Positions 36,770-48,105 of a stretch of DNA of 64,000 bases are shown piece after piece. Source of the stretch: Burkholderia sp. lig30 (lineage in GTDB: Bacteria > Pseudomonadota > Gammaproteobacteria > Burkholderiales > Burkholderiaceae); assembly GCF_000687455.2 (NCBI RefSeq), contig NZ_JGVW01000085.1:62001-126000 (forward strand), in the 5' to 3' direction. Each line of letters begins with the position of its first letter. Position 1 is the stretch's first letter. The position numbers and the translations under genes are program-made. The notes under the pieces were generated by a model. It had not been told where the DNA came from, ran no database searches, and worked only from the letters and a program-made list of their open reading frames with translations.

Positions 36770-38104
36770 TCACACGTGCAGCAGCAGATGCCGCCGCTCC
36801 CACGAACTGATCACGCGGAAGAACGCCTCATATTCGGTTTCCTTCAGCGCGAGATACGCCTTCACGAACTTGTCGCCGAGAATCTCGGCAAGCGGCGTGC
36901 AGGCCGCCATCAGCGTGAGCCCCTCCTCGAGGTTGCGCGGCAGTTGATATGGCAGGTCGTAGCCGTCCGACGCGAGCGGCTCGGTCGGCTCGAGCCGCTG
37001 CGTGATGCCGAGATAGCCGGCCGCGAGCGTGCCCGCCAGCACGAGGTACGGATTGCAGTCGACGCCCGGAATCCGGTTCTCGATGCGCCGCGCAACAGGG
37101 CTCGACTGCGGAATGCGAAAGCCCACCGTGCGGTTGTCGTAGCCCCACTGCACGTTGATCGGCGCGGCCATGAAGCGCGACAGCCGGCGATACGAATTGA
37201 TGTACGGCGCGAAGATCGGCATCAGTGCGGGCGTGTATTTCTGCAGGCCCGCGAGATAGCTGCGAAACAGCGGCGACACCTCGCCGCTCGCGTCGATGAA
37301 CAGGTTGCGCCCGGTGTCCGGGTCCGCGAGGCTCTGGTGGATGTGCATCGCGGAGCCGGGCTCGCCCTCCATCGGCTTGGCCATGAAGGTCGCGTACATG
37401 TTGTGGCGCAGCGCCGCCTCGCGCACCGTGCGCTTGAACAGGAACACCTGATCCGCCAGCGACAGCGGGTCGCCGTGCAGGAAATTGATCTCCATCTGCG
37501 CGGCGCCGACTTCGTGAATCAGCGTCTCGATGTCGAGCCCCTGCATTTCGCAGTATTCGTAGATATCCTCGAACAGCGAATCGAACTCGTTGACCGCCTC
37601 GATCGAGTACGACTGGCGGCCAGTCTCCGCGCGCCCCGTACGGCCGACGGGCGGACGCAGCGGCAGGTCGGGGTCCTTGTTCATGTCGACCAGGTAGAAC
37701 TCCAGCTCCGGCGCGACCACCGGCTTCCAGCCCTTCGCCTTGTACAGGTCGAGCACGCGGCGCAGCACGTAGCGCGGCGAGATCTCGACCGGCGAGCCGT
37801 CGAAGTGCACGCAATCGTGGATCACCTGCGCGGTCGGATCGACGGCCCACGGAATCAGGCAGATCGTCTCCGGATCGGGCACGCACACCATGTCGGGATC
37901 GGTCACGCCGGTCAGCGTGCCGTCCTCCGGATAGTCGCCGGTCACGGTCTGCACCATCACCGCCTGCGGCAGCCGCATCGATTCGCCAGACTCGAACTTG
38001 TTGCGCGGAATGATCTTGCCGCGCGCGATCCCGGCCATGTCGGGAATGATCGCCTCGACTTCGGTGATGTGATGCTGCCTGAGGAAATCGTCTATCGCTT
38101 GCAT
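36770..38104 (-). CDS. puuA: Gamma-glutamylpolyamine synthetase (PuuA-like)
   Basis: This 444-residue glutamine-synthetase-family enzyme contains the type-I-like ATP and glutamate sites (APELEFYLVD, GSAMHIHQSL, NVQWGYDNRTVGFRIPQSS). It lacks the adenylylation loop of GlnA. Such proteins attach glutamate to putrescine or other amines. It follows puuD by 12 bases on the minus strand and precedes the aminotransferase by 35 bases. An assignment to another amine (for example ethanolamine) is possible. Confidence 0.87.
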   Translation of the reverse strand: MQAIDDFLRQHHITEVEAIIPDMAGIARGKIIPRNKFESGESMRLPQAVMVQTVTGDYPEDGTLTGVTDPDMVCVPDPETICLIPWAVDPTAQVIHDCVHFDGSPVEISPRYVLRRVLDLYKAKGWKPVVAPELEFYLVDMNKDPDLPLRPPVGRTGRAETGRQSYSIEAVNEFDSLFEDIYEYCEMQGLDIETLIHEVGAAQMEINFLHGDPLSLADQVFLFKRTVREAALRHNMYATFMAKPMEGEPGSAMHIHQSLADPDTGRNLFIDASGEVSPLFRSYLAGLQKYTPALMPIFAPYINSYRRLSRFMAAPINVQWGYDNRTVGFRIPQSSPVARRIENRIPGVDCNPYLVLAGTLAAGYLGITQRLEPTEPLASDGYDLPYQLPRNLEEGLTLMAACTPLAEILGDKFVKAYLALKETEYEAFFRVISSWERRHLLLHV

Positions 38105-38116
38105 GATGTGCCTCGT

Positions 38117-38926
38117 TCAATCGACGTCGTGCGCGGCCGGCGGCGCCGTTGCGCCCGAGCGCGCCGCATGCGCCCGTTCGGTCATCCGCGCGCGGCACGC
38201 CGCGCCGAATGCCGCAAAGATGTCGCGCGACAGCGGCGCGTCGGCGAACCGCCATTCGGGATGCCACTGCACCGCGAGCGCGAAGGCCCGCGCGCCCGGC
38301 ACGCTGACCGCTTCAATGAGCCCGTCGGGCGCAGTCGCCTCGACGGCGAGTCCCGCGCCGAGCCGGGCGATCCCCTGGTCGTGCAGCGAATTGACGGTGG
38401 CCTCGCGCGCGCCGCGCGCAATTCGCTGCAGCAGGCCGCCCGGCGTGAAACGCACGACGTGCGCGGGCCCGTATTGCCGCTCGAGCGGATCGGACGGCGC
38501 TTCGCGGTGGCCCCCGAAGCCCGCGGTCGCATGCAGCCGCTGGTGCAGCGTGCCGCCGTACACGACGTTCATCTCCTGCATGCCGCGGCAGATCGCCAGC
38601 ACCGGCACGCCGGCGTCGATCGCCGCGCGCATCAGCGGCAGCGCGGTCGCGTCGCGCGCCGGATCGTGCAGCGTGCCGGGCACGCTCGCCGGCCCGCCGT
38701 AGCGATGCGGCTCGATGTTCGAATGGCTGCCGGTGAACAGCAGCCCGTCGACCGTGGACAGAATCGCATCGACGCGCTGGCGCGCACCGAGCGCGGGCAA
38801 CACGAACGCGAGCACGCCCGCGCCGTCGACGAGCGCGGCGAGATACTTCTCGCCGGCCACGTGAGCCGGATGCCCGCCGTGCATCGCGCAGTCGGCGGTC
38901 ACGGCAACGACAGGATGCGGAATCAC
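38117..38926 (-). CDS. puuD: Gamma-glutamyl-GABA hydrolase (PuuD-like)
   Basis: This 269-residue class I glutamine-amidotransferase-like hydrolase has LAICRGMQEMNVVYGG with the nucleophile Cys, and VQWHPEWRF with the catalytic His. It would release glutamate from gamma-glutamyl-GABA. I chose GTG at 38926 because IPHPVVAVTAD matches the family N-terminus and GAGG lies seven bases upstream; ATGs further up are in non-conserved sequence. First gene of the operon. Confidence 0.88.
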   Translation of the reverse strand: MIPHPVVAVTADCAMHGGHPAHVAGEKYLAALVDGAGVLAFVLPALGARQRVDAILSTVDGLLFTGSHSNIEPHRYGGPASVPGTLHDPARDATALPLMRAAIDAGVPVLAICRGMQEMNVVYGGTLHQRLHATAGFGGHREAPSDPLERQYGPAHVVRFTPGGLLQRIARGAREATVNSLHDQGIARLGAGLAVEATAPDGLIEAVSVPGARAFALAVQWHPEWRFADAPLSRDIFAAFGAACRARMTERAHAARSGATAPPAAHDVD

Positions 38927-39731
38927 GGTCGTGCCTCGGCGGCAAAGGGGCCGCGCGGGGGCGTCGTGCCCGGTGGCGTCGTCACCGCACACATGCGGGC
39001 GCGCGGCCACACATGCGACCGGCGGCGCCGCGCGCGCATCGCGTGAACGCGCGACGGCCCGCCGCATGCATCACGCTGCGGGAGATCGTGCGGCCAGGAA
39101 TCGACGGAACGAATGGAGCTAGGGCAACAACGACGCGCTGCCGTCGCACTGGAGCGCGCTGAACGCGCGTGCGGCCACGAGGTTGAAGCGGCGCAGGCCG
39201 CGACGGGACATGACGACGAGACGAGGCTGGCTTGGGCGGACGGACCGCGCATCTCGGCCATCGTGCCGGACGGAACCGGCACGACGCGGCGCGCCCGCCG
39301 ACGGACTTCGCGTCCGGCGTATCGAAGGGCTTGCGGCTTTCACGATCGTACTCGACTGATGGGTTTGACGAATCGAACGTGTCGCGGTGAAGCAGGATGC
39401 GGCTCATGCCGCAAAACGACACGTCGGCAAGCCGCCGCGACCGCGTCCGGCGTGGGATGCCGGGCAGGCGCGCAATCAAACGCCGCCACGCGTCACGTGA
39501 CGACTTGCTGACATTCAGCTTATATCACCTAAAAATTGCGTCAAATCCTGTGCATCGAAGTCAGTGCTTACCCCGCACCTGCCGGGAACGGAAACCATCG
39601 GAACAATGAGCGTCGGCGCCCGCCGACCTGAGCCTTCCTGAGCCGTCCCGCGCCAGGCGCGACGCGAGCCGCTGCCGGCGCCGGTGTTTCCCGCGGGGGT
39701 GCGCGGCGCCCGGCAGCGCGCTTGCTGGCGA
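38927..39731 (-). other. 805-base gap upstream of puuD with a possible regulated promoter
   Basis: No convincing gene is present. Minus-strand TTGACG (39544-39539), 16 bases and TAAGCT (39522-39517) form a possible promoter. The perfect 12-bp palindrome CGTCACGTGACG (39491-39502) lies just beyond the expected start. If real, the puuD leader would be about 570 bases long, or a small RNA or peptide is encoded here. AT-rich sequence is limited to 39508-39548. Confidence 0.4.
39671..39717 (-). terminator. Stable hairpin after the hut operon
   Basis: GCTGCCGGCGCC (39671-39682) pairs with GGCGCCCGGCAGC (39705-39717) with one bulged C, 15 bases beyond the hutG stop. No T-run follows. Confidence 0.5.
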
Positions 39732-40529
39732 TCAACGATGCGAGAGCGCGGTCGTGACGAGCGTTTCGAGCAGACGCGCGACCTGTACGGCCTTCGCGTC
39801 GTCGTACGCATACGGACGCGTCTCGTCCATGTAGGTGATCTGCGCAAGTTCGAGCTGCACCGCCTGCACGCCCGTGTCGGGGACGCCGTAATGGCGCGTG
39901 ATGTAGCCGCCCTTGAAGCGCCCGTTCGCAACCGCCGTGTAGACCCCGTCCGCGCGCACGCGTTCGGCGAGCGCTTCCGCGAGGCCCGGCGCCGCCGACG
40001 CGCCGCTCGACGTGCCGAAGTTGAAATCGGGTAGCCGTCCGTCGAAAAAGCGCGGCACGTGCGAGCGGATCGAATGCGCCTCCCACAGCAGCGCGCGGCC
40101 GTGCTCGCGCTTCAGGCGCGCGAGCTCGTGTTGCAACGCGTCGTGATACGGCCGCCAGTAGCGCTCGCGCCGCCGCGCGATCTCGGCGGCGTCGGGCGCG
40201 CCACCCGCCGGATAGAGCGCCGCCTTGTCGAACGTGTCGAGCGGCACGAGGCCGGTGGTGTCCTGCCCCGGATACAGGTTCTCGTCGTCGGGCGGCCGGT
40301 TCAGGTCGACGACGTAGCGCGCATGCGACGGCACGAGCACCGACGCGCCCAGCGCGACGGCAAACGCGTACAGGCGTTCGAGATGCCAGTCGCAATCGTC
40401 GACGAAGCGCGCGTCGGGCGTCATCGTCGCCGCGATGTCGTCGGGAATGAACGTGCCCGCGTGGGGAATCGAAATCAGCAGCGGCAGCGTGCCCTGCCGC
40501 AGCGTGAAGACAGCCGGTTGGTCAGTCAT
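39732..40529 (-). CDS. hutG: N-formylglutamate deformylase
   Basis: This 265-residue metallohydrolase has LLISIPHAGTFIPDD, DCDWHLERLYAFA, YVVDLNRPPDDENLYPGQ and LLWEAHSIRSHVPRFFDGRLPDFNFGT, characteristic of the N-formylglutamate amidohydrolase family. It releases formate and glutamate, the last step of histidine breakdown in organisms that also have HutF. Last gene of the operon, 62 bases after hutF. Confidence 0.94.
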   Translation of the reverse strand: MTDQPAVFTLRQGTLPLLISIPHAGTFIPDDIAATMTPDARFVDDCDWHLERLYAFAVALGASVLVPSHARYVVDLNRPPDDENLYPGQDTTGLVPLDTFDKAALYPAGGAPDAAEIARRRERYWRPYHDALQHELARLKREHGRALLWEAHSIRSHVPRFFDGRLPDFNFGTSSGASAAPGLAEALAERVRADGVYTAVANGRFKGGYITRHYGVPDTGVQAVQLELAQITYMDETRPYAYDDAKAVQVARLLETLVTTALSHR

Positions 40530-40591
40530 GTTGTTCACCGTATCGGTCAGACGGCACGCGCCCGTCGGCGCGCGCCGGGTTGCCGTGCGCG

Positions 40592-41968
40592 TCAGCGCAG
40601 CAGCTGGGCGAGCGCCGCGCGATACCCGGCATACGCGACCGCCTCGTCGCGATGGCGGCGCCCGCTCACGACGCACTCGCCGCCCGTGTAGACGTCGAGC
40701 ACCGGCGTCTCGCCATGCTCGGCGAACACCGCGCCCGACAGCCACGCCGCGCTGTCGTGCTCGGCGATCGCCGGATGGTCCGGGTCGAGCACGAGCCAGT
40801 CGGCGCGGCAGCCGGCGGCGAGTGCACCGACCGGCCGTCCGCACGCGCCGGCGCCGCCCGCGAGTGACGCGTCGAACAGGCGGTCCGCAACGCACGCCTG
40901 CGTGCCGCTCGCCAGCACGTTGCGTGCGCGATGCGCGAGCCGCTGCCCGTATTCGAGCAGGCGCAGTTCCGCGCGCCAGTCGACCGTCGCATGGCTGTCC
41001 GAGCCGATGCCGATCATGCCGCCCTGCGCGAGATAGTCGACGGCCGGAAACAGGCCGTCGCCAAGATTCGCTTCCGTCGTCGGGCACAGCCCCGCCACCG
41101 CGCCGCGCTTCGCGAGCGCCGCCGTCTCGGCAGCGTCGAGATGGGTCGCATGCACGAGGCACCAGCGCGCATCGACGTCGAAGCCGTCGAGCAGCCACTG
41201 CACCGGCCGCGCACCGTAGGCGCGCACGCAGTCGTCGACCTCGGCAGTCTGTTCGGCGATGTGGATATGCACGGGCGCGTCGGCGGGCACGCCGTCGAGC
41301 AGCGCACGCAAGCCGGACGCCGACACCGCGCGCAACGAATGCGGCGCGACGCCGTAGCGCAGGCCGCCATGCTCGGGCGCGGTGCGACGGAGCGCGTCGA
41401 GCAGTTCGAGCAGGCCGTCGGGCGTGTTGATGAAGCGGCGCTGATCGTCGCGCGGCGGCTTGTTGCCGAAGCCCGCGAACTGGTACGACACCGGCAGCAT
41501 CGTGATGCCGATGCCGGCCTCGCGCGCCGCGCCGACCACGCGCGCCGCGAGCTCGGCGATCTGCGGATAGCGCGAGCCGTCCGGCGCGTGATGCACATAA
41601 TGGAATTCGCACACCGACGTGTAGCCGCACTTCAGCATCTCGACGTACAGCCAGCGCGCGATCGCCGCGAGCGCATCGGGCGTGATCTTCAGCGCGAAGC
41701 GGTACATCAGGTCGCGCCAGCTCCAGAAGCTGTCGGACGGATTCGCACGGTATTCGGTGAGCCCCGCCATCGCGCGCTGGAACGCGTGCGAATGCAGGTT
41801 CGGCATGCCGGGCAGCACGGGGCCCGCCGCGCGCGCCACGCCCGGGGGCGGCTCGGTGTCGGGCGTCACTTCGTCGAGCGCGCCGGACGCATTCCAGCGC
41901 AACAGCACATTGCGGCGCCAGCCGTCAGGCAGATATGCGTGCGCCGCGAACAGCATCGAATCGGTCAT
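40592..41968 (-). CDS. hutF: Formimidoylglutamate deiminase
   Basis: This amidohydrolase-superfamily enzyme (458 residues from the chosen ATG) has the zinc motif PNLHSHAFQRAM, VHIHIAEQ, VHATHLD and GSDSHATVDW. It converts N-formimidoylglutamate to N-formylglutamate and ammonia. An AGGA six bases upstream favours this start; an ATG at 41983 overlapping the hutI stop is also possible. With HutG it forms the two-step route that replaces HutG-only formiminoglutamase pathways. Confidence 0.93.
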   Translation of the reverse strand: MTDSMLFAAHAYLPDGWRRNVLLRWNASGALDEVTPDTEPPPGVARAAGPVLPGMPNLHSHAFQRAMAGLTEYRANPSDSFWSWRDLMYRFALKITPDALAAIARWLYVEMLKCGYTSVCEFHYVHHAPDGSRYPQIAELAARVVGAAREAGIGITMLPVSYQFAGFGNKPPRDDQRRFINTPDGLLELLDALRRTAPEHGGLRYGVAPHSLRAVSASGLRALLDGVPADAPVHIHIAEQTAEVDDCVRAYGARPVQWLLDGFDVDARWCLVHATHLDAAETAALAKRGAVAGLCPTTEANLGDGLFPAVDYLAQGGMIGIGSDSHATVDWRAELRLLEYGQRLAHRARNVLASGTQACVADRLFDASLAGGAGACGRPVGALAAGCRADWLVLDPDHPAIAEHDSAAWLSGAVFAEHGETPVLDVYTGGECVVSGRRHRDEAVAYAGYRAALAQLLR

Positions 41969-41979
41969 GGTCAGTCCTG

Positions 41980-43203
41980 TCATCCGTTAACGCGGCGAAA
42001 CACTGTCTCGCCGCCGCGCACGACCCGCTCGCACAGCGGCCGGCCGATCCAGTACGCCAGCTCCGCGAGCGACGCGACCGGCCAGACGGCGAAATCGGCC
42101 CGCCGCCCCGCCGCGAGCGCGCCGTGCCGGTCGCCGCGCCCGAGCGCGGCCGCCGCGTGGCGCGTCACGCCCTGCAGCACTTCCGGCACCGTCATGCGGA
42201 ACAGCGTGCAGCCGAGATTCATCGTCAGCAGCAGCGACGCCAGCGGCGACGTGCCCGGATTGTGATCGGTCGCGAGCGCGACCGGCACCTGGTGCCGGCG
42301 CAACAGGTCGAGCGGCGGCAACTGCGTTTCGCGAATGAAGTAATAGGCGCCGGGCAGCAGCACGGCGACCGTGCCGGCCGCCTTCATCGCTTCCACGCCG
42401 GCTTCGTCGAGAAATTCGAGGTGATCCGCGGACAGCGCGCGATGGCGCGCGGCCAGCGCCGTGCCGCCTGCGTTCGACAGCTGCTCCGCGTGCATCTTGA
42501 CCGGCAGCCCACGGCGCGCCGCCGCGTCGAACACGCGCGCGCTCTGCGCGAGCGAGAAGCCGATCCGCTCGCAGAACACGTCGACCGCGTCGACGAGCCC
42601 CTCGTCGGCCAGCGCGGGCAGCATCCGCTCGCACACGTCGTCGATGTAGGCGTCGGCGCGGCCCGCGTATTCGGGCGGCAGCGCATGGGCGCCGAGGAAG
42701 GTCGTGTAGACCGTCACCGGAAACCGCTCGCCGAGCTGCCGCGCGACGCGCAGCATCTTGCGCTCGCTCGCGAGATCCAGGCCGTAGCCCGACTTGATCT
42801 CGATCGCGCACACGCCTTCGGCCAGCAGCGGCTGCAATCGCGCCGCGGCCTGCGCGAACAGCGTCGCCTCGTCGGCGTCGCGCGTCGCACGCACCGTCGA
42901 CACGATGCCGCCGCCCTGCCGCGCGATCTCCTCGTAGCTGACGCCGGCGAGGCGCTGCGCGAATTCGTCCGCGCGCGTGCCGCCGTAGACGAGGTGCGTA
43001 TGGCAATCGACGAGCCCCGGCGTCACCCACGCGCCGTTCAGGTCTTCCCGCGCCCAGTGCGCATAGCCATTCGGCAGCGCGCTGAACGCGCCGAGCCAGA
43101 CGATGACGCCGGATTCGTCGACCGCGATCGCCGCATCGTCGATCGTCTCGTCGGGATGGCCGTGCGGACACAGCCTCAGGTGATGCCAAACAGTCGGTTT
43201 CAT
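41980..43203 (-). CDS. hutI: Imidazolonepropionase
   Basis: This 407-residue amidohydrolase has [16 protein letters not shown] for zinc binding, [32 protein letters not shown] and [13 protein letters not shown]. It hydrolyses imidazolone-5-propionate to N-formimidoylglutamate. The gene starts four bases after hutD stops. Confidence 0.95.
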   Translation of the reverse strand: MKPTVWHHLRLCPHGHPDETIDDAAIAVDESGVIVWLGAFSALPNGYAHWAREDLNGAWVTPGLVDCHTHLVYGGTRADEFAQRLAGVSYEEIARQGGGIVSTVRATRDADEATLFAQAAARLQPLLAEGVCAIEIKSGYGLDLASERKMLRVARQLGERFPVTVYTTFLGAHALPPEYAGRADAYIDDVCERMLPALADEGLVDAVDVFCERIGFSLAQSARVFDAAARRGLPVKMHAEQLSNAGGTALAARHRALSADHLEFLDEAGVEAMKAAGTVAVLLPGAYYFIRETQLPPLDLLRRHQVPVALATDHNPGTSPLASLLLTMNLGCTLFRMTVPEVLQGVTRHAAAALGRGDRHGALAAGRRADFAVWPVASLAELAYWIGRPLCERVVRGGETVFRRVNG

Positions 43204-43207
43204 GCGC

Positions 43208-43846
43208 TCAATTCGTATCGGCGGCGTCGAGCGACACGGCGAGCAGCGCGCCGTCGCCGCTCACCGCGACGTCAAACGCACGCTGCGGCCCGTCGAGCCG
43301 CAGCGTGTCCATGGATTCCAGCGCGAACGGCTCGCCGTCGAGCGAGACCCGCACGGCGCCCGCCGCGCAAAACAGCAGCACCGTGTCGGCACGCGCGACG
43401 CGATGCGTGCCGGCGCGCCACACGGCCAGCGCGCCGCGCGCGGCGCCGCGGCGCGTCATCAGGTTGAAGTCGCGCGTCGGGCCGTCATGCAGCGTCGCGT
43501 CGATCGCCGCTTCGCCGGCGAAATCCGCACGCGCGAGCGGCGTGTCGAGCTCGTGGCGCGCGCCGCCTGCATCGGCCAGCGTCATGCCCGCGCCCGACAG
43601 CAGCACCAGCGTGCGGTCGATGCCGTCGAAGCGCGAGAACGGGCCGGGCTGCGCGACGTCGGCGACGCTCACCCGCCACGCGAACGCGTCGAGCGCGGCG
43701 CCCGGCGGATGCCCCGCGGCGTGCGCCGCCGGCACGCATGCGGCGATCTCGCGCGTCACGCCGCCGCCGTTCTTCCACGGCGACGCGACGAGCTCGGCCG
43801 CGCGAATCAGCGTCGCACGCACGCCGCCGGTGAGCTGCGCGGCCAT
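43208..43846 (-). CDS. hutD: HutD/Ves-family cupin protein
   Basis: This 212-residue protein has the HutD pattern [54 protein letters not shown] and [12 protein letters not shown]. HutD in Pseudomonas limits the upper level of hut induction, possibly by binding formylglutamate or urocanate; the mechanism is unsettled. It is packed between hutU and hutI with gaps of 3-4 bases. Confidence 0.9.
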   Translation of the reverse strand: MAAQLTGGVRATLIRAAELVASPWKNGGGVTREIAACVPAAHAAGHPPGAALDAFAWRVSVADVAQPGPFSRFDGIDRTLVLLSGAGMTLADAGGARHELDTPLARADFAGEAAIDATLHDGPTRDFNLMTRRGAARGALAVWRAGTHRVARADTVLLFCAAGAVRVSLDGEPFALESMDTLRLDGPQRAFDVAVSGDGALLAVSLDAADTN

Positions 43847-43849
43847 CGC

Positions 43850-45538
<1,689 letters not shown>

Positions 45539-45577
45539 GACGACGGCTCCCGAAGGAAAGTGAAGTTCAATACGGAT

Positions 45578-46273
45578 TCAGAAATGCCCGGTGAAGCGAT
45601 AACGGCTGCCGGGATGCCACAGATTCGCCACCGAGGCGACGACGCCCTGCGACCAGGTGCGCCGATGTAAAACCAGACACGGCTCGACGTCGTCCATCCA
45701 CAGCTGCTCGCGCATGCCGGACGCGGGCGCGGCCGCTTCGATCCGGTACTCGACGCGCTGCAGCGGGGCCGCGCGCATCAGGTACTGGTTCGGCGTCGTG
45801 TTCGTGAAATCCTGCTCGGCGTAATCCGGCGCGACCGCCGGATTCACCCACCGCTCCTCGAGCTGCACCGGCTCGTCGTTCTCGAAATGCAGCACCTGCG
45901 AGTGGAACAGCCGGGCGCGCACAGCCACCTGCATCTCGTCGGCGAGCGCCTCGTCGGCGCGGATCGTCGACAGGCCGAGCACGCGCGCCTGATGCCGGTG
46001 GCCGCGTGCCGACACTTCCTCGGAAATGCTGCGGATCGCGACCAGCGTCGACTCGTATTTCGGCCGCGCGACGAAGGTGCCCGCGCCCTGCACGCGCGTG
46101 AGCACCTGCTCGGCCGTCAACTCGCGCAGCGCGCGGTTGACGGTCATGCGCGCGACCTTGAACTCGCGCGCCAGCTCGTTCTCGGACGGCACCTGATCGC
46201 CCTCCGCCCACTCGCCGGCATGAATGCGCGCCAGGATGAAATCCTTGATCTCCTGGTAGACCGGTGCGCTCAT
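45578..46273 (-). CDS. hutC: Histidine utilisation repressor HutC
   Basis: This 231-residue GntR/HutC-family repressor has an N-terminal winged HTH (WAEGDQVPSENELAREFKVARMTVNRALRELTAEQVL) and a UTRA ligand domain (FENDEPVQLEERWVNPAVAPDYAEQDF), which binds urocanate. It lies inside the operon that it should control, four bases after hutH. Matching operators flank the hutH promoter. Confidence 0.93.
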   Translation of the reverse strand: MSAPVYQEIKDFILARIHAGEWAEGDQVPSENELAREFKVARMTVNRALRELTAEQVLTRVQGAGTFVARPKYESTLVAIRSISEEVSARGHRHQARVLGLSTIRADEALADEMQVAVRARLFHSQVLHFENDEPVQLEERWVNPAVAPDYAEQDFTNTTPNQYLMRAAPLQRVEYRIEAAAPASGMREQLWMDDVEPCLVLHRRTWSQGVVASVANLWHPGSRYRFTGHF

Positions 46274-46277
46274 CGGC

Positions 46278-47801
46278 TTACTGTTCCGACACGAACGAGA
46301 ACGGGCTGTGCTGCGCGAACGCACGCTCGCCGACCAGTTTCGCGATCACCGCGATGTCCGGCGCGAAGTAGTGGTCGAGCGCGTAGTGCGCGACCTTGTC
46401 GCGGACCGTCTGCATCACTTCCGCGAGCTTCGGGCTCGTGTGATGCGGCGCGCGCAGGTCGACGCCCTGGGCCGCGGCGAGCAGCTCGATTGCGAGGATG
46501 TGCTTCGTGTTGTCGGCGATGTCGGCGAGCTTGCGCGCGGCGAAGGTCGCCATCGACACGTGGTCTTCCTGGTTCGCCGAGGTCGGCAGCGAATCGACCG
46601 ATGCCGGGTGCGCGAGCGTCTTGTTCTCCGACGCGAGCGCGGCGGCCGTCACGTGCGCGATCATGAAGCCCGAGTTCACGCCGCCATCCTTGACGAGGAA
46701 CGGCGGCAGGCCCGACAGCGTCGCGTCGATCAGGAGTGCGATGCGGCGTTCGGCCAGTGCGCCGATTTCCGCTGCGGCGAGCGCGAGGTTGTCGGCCGCG
46801 AACGCGACCGGCTCCGCGTGGAAGTTGCCGCCCGACAGCACTTCGCCGGTGTCCGGGAAAATCAGCGGGTTGTCCGACACGGCATTCGCCTCGACGAGCA
46901 GCACGCCGGCCGCGTGGCGCATCTGGTCCAGGCACGCGCCCATCACCTGCGGCTGGCAGCGCAGGCTGTACGGGTCCTGCACCTTGCCGCAGTCACGGTG
47001 CGACAGGTTGATCGCCGAGCCTTCGAGCAGCGCGCGGTACGCCTCCGCCGCATCCATCTGGCCCTGGTGGCCGCGCAGTTCGTGGATGCGCGCGTCGAAC
47101 GGCTTCACCGAGCCGGCCGCCGCATCCACCGACAGCGCGCCCGCGACGAGCGCGGTGCGGTACAGATCCTCGATCGCGAACATGTTGTCGAGCGCGAGCG
47201 CCGTTGACGCCTGCGTGCCGTTCAGCAGCGCGAGGCCTTCCTTCGCCTGCAGCGTCATCGGCGCGAGGCCCGCGACGCGCAGGCCGTCGACCGCGCTCGC
47301 GCGCTCGCCGCGGATGAACACTTCGCCGACGCCGAGCAGCGTGGCCGACATGTGCGCGAGCGGCGCGAGGTCGCCCGATGCGCCGACCGAGCCCTTCACC
47401 GGGATCAGCGGCAGCACGTCGGCGTTGAACAGCTTGACGAGCGCGTCCATCACTTCGCGGCGGATGCCCGAGTGGCCGCGGCCGAGGCTCGACAGCTTCA
47501 GCGCGATCAGCAGGCGCACCGACGAGCGCGCCATCGGCTCGCCGACACCGACCGCGTGCGACAGCACCAGGTTCTTCTGCAGCAGCTCGAGCTGGTCGTG
47601 CGGAATGTGGGTGCTGGCGAGACGGCCGAAGCCGGTGTTGATGCCGTAGGCCGGCTCGCCCTTCGCGGCGATGTCGGCGACGGCCTTCGCGCCTGCGTCG
47701 ATCTTCGCGAAGCTCGCCGGGTCGAGCGCGATCTGCACGGACTCGCGTGCGATCTGGCGCAGTTGCGGAAGGGTCAAATGGCCGGGGGTAAGCGTAATCA
47801 T
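46278..47801 (-). CDS. hutH: Histidine ammonia-lyase
   Basis: This 507-residue enzyme has [15 protein letters not shown], in which Ala141-Ser142-Gly143 cyclise to the MIO electrophile, and [11 protein letters not shown] with the catalytic Tyr. It deaminates histidine to urocanate, the first step and the inducer-forming reaction. Start at [11 protein letters not shown]; an upstream in-frame codon at 47822 is inside an operator. First gene of the operon. Confidence 0.96.
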   Translation of the reverse strand: MITLTPGHLTLPQLRQIARESVQIALDPASFAKIDAGAKAVADIAAKGEPAYGINTGFGRLASTHIPHDQLELLQKNLVLSHAVGVGEPMARSSVRLLIALKLSSLGRGHSGIRREVMDALVKLFNADVLPLIPVKGSVGASGDLAPLAHMSATLLGVGEVFIRGERASAVDGLRVAGLAPMTLQAKEGLALLNGTQASTALALDNMFAIEDLYRTALVAGALSVDAAAGSVKPFDARIHELRGHQGQMDAAEAYRALLEGSAINLSHRDCGKVQDPYSLRCQPQVMGACLDQMRHAAGVLLVEANAVSDNPLIFPDTGEVLSGGNFHAEPVAFAADNLALAAAEIGALAERRIALLIDATLSGLPPFLVKDGGVNSGFMIAHVTAAALASENKTLAHPASVDSLPTSANQEDHVSMATFAARKLADIADNTKHILAIELLAAAQGVDLRAPHHTSPKLAEVMQTVRDKVAHYALDHYFAPDIAVIAKLVGERAFAQHSPFSFVSEQ

Positions 47802-47811
47802 GTGGGCATCC

Positions 47812-47866
47812 TGTCTATACAAGTTCGGAATGGATGAAGTGTAGTCACCCCGGCTTGTATAGACAA
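47812..47866 (-). promoter_or_regulatory. hut promoter with paired HutC operators
   Basis: TGTCTATACAAG (47812-47823) and its exact inverse CTTGTATAGACA (47854-47865) are separated by 30 bases. Between them, on the minus strand, TTGTCT (47866-47861), a 17-base spacer and TACACT (47843-47838) make a good sigma-70 promoter. One operator overlaps the -35 and the other lies downstream of the start site, so repressor binding would block initiation. Confidence 0.85.
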
Positions 47867-47942
47867 CTTGTTTTCACTGATTTCGGCTCGGGAGTTTCCC
47901 TGATGCCCGGAATCGGCCGGCGGGCGACATGCGACGCCGTCC

Positions 47943-47978
47943 GGCGTCGTGCATGGCGTCGTGCATGGCGTCGTACGT
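47943..47978. repeat. 12-bp tandem repeat
   Basis: GGCGTCGTGCAT occurs twice in tandem (47943-47966) with a third diverged copy to 47978, in the 240-base gap between the hut promoter and the phosphopantetheinyl transferase stop. No gene is visible in this gap. Confidence 0.6.
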
Positions 47979-48105
47979 GGTTTAGTGCGTGGTTGCGTGT
48001 TTGAGCAACCGGCGGGCGGATCGCGGTGCCGCCCTTGACGCAGGCGTGCCCGGCCGTGCCGGTGCGGTCAGGGCTCCTCGTGCGCGCCGCGCTCGCGGAT
48101 TTCCG

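Noticed and set aside
38982-39479. Minus-strand frame of 165 codons in the gap upstream of puuD
   Set aside because: It needs a TTG start, is Arg/Pro-rich like typical antisense translation of GC-rich DNA, and shows no domain. It may hide a decayed gene, but there is no support.
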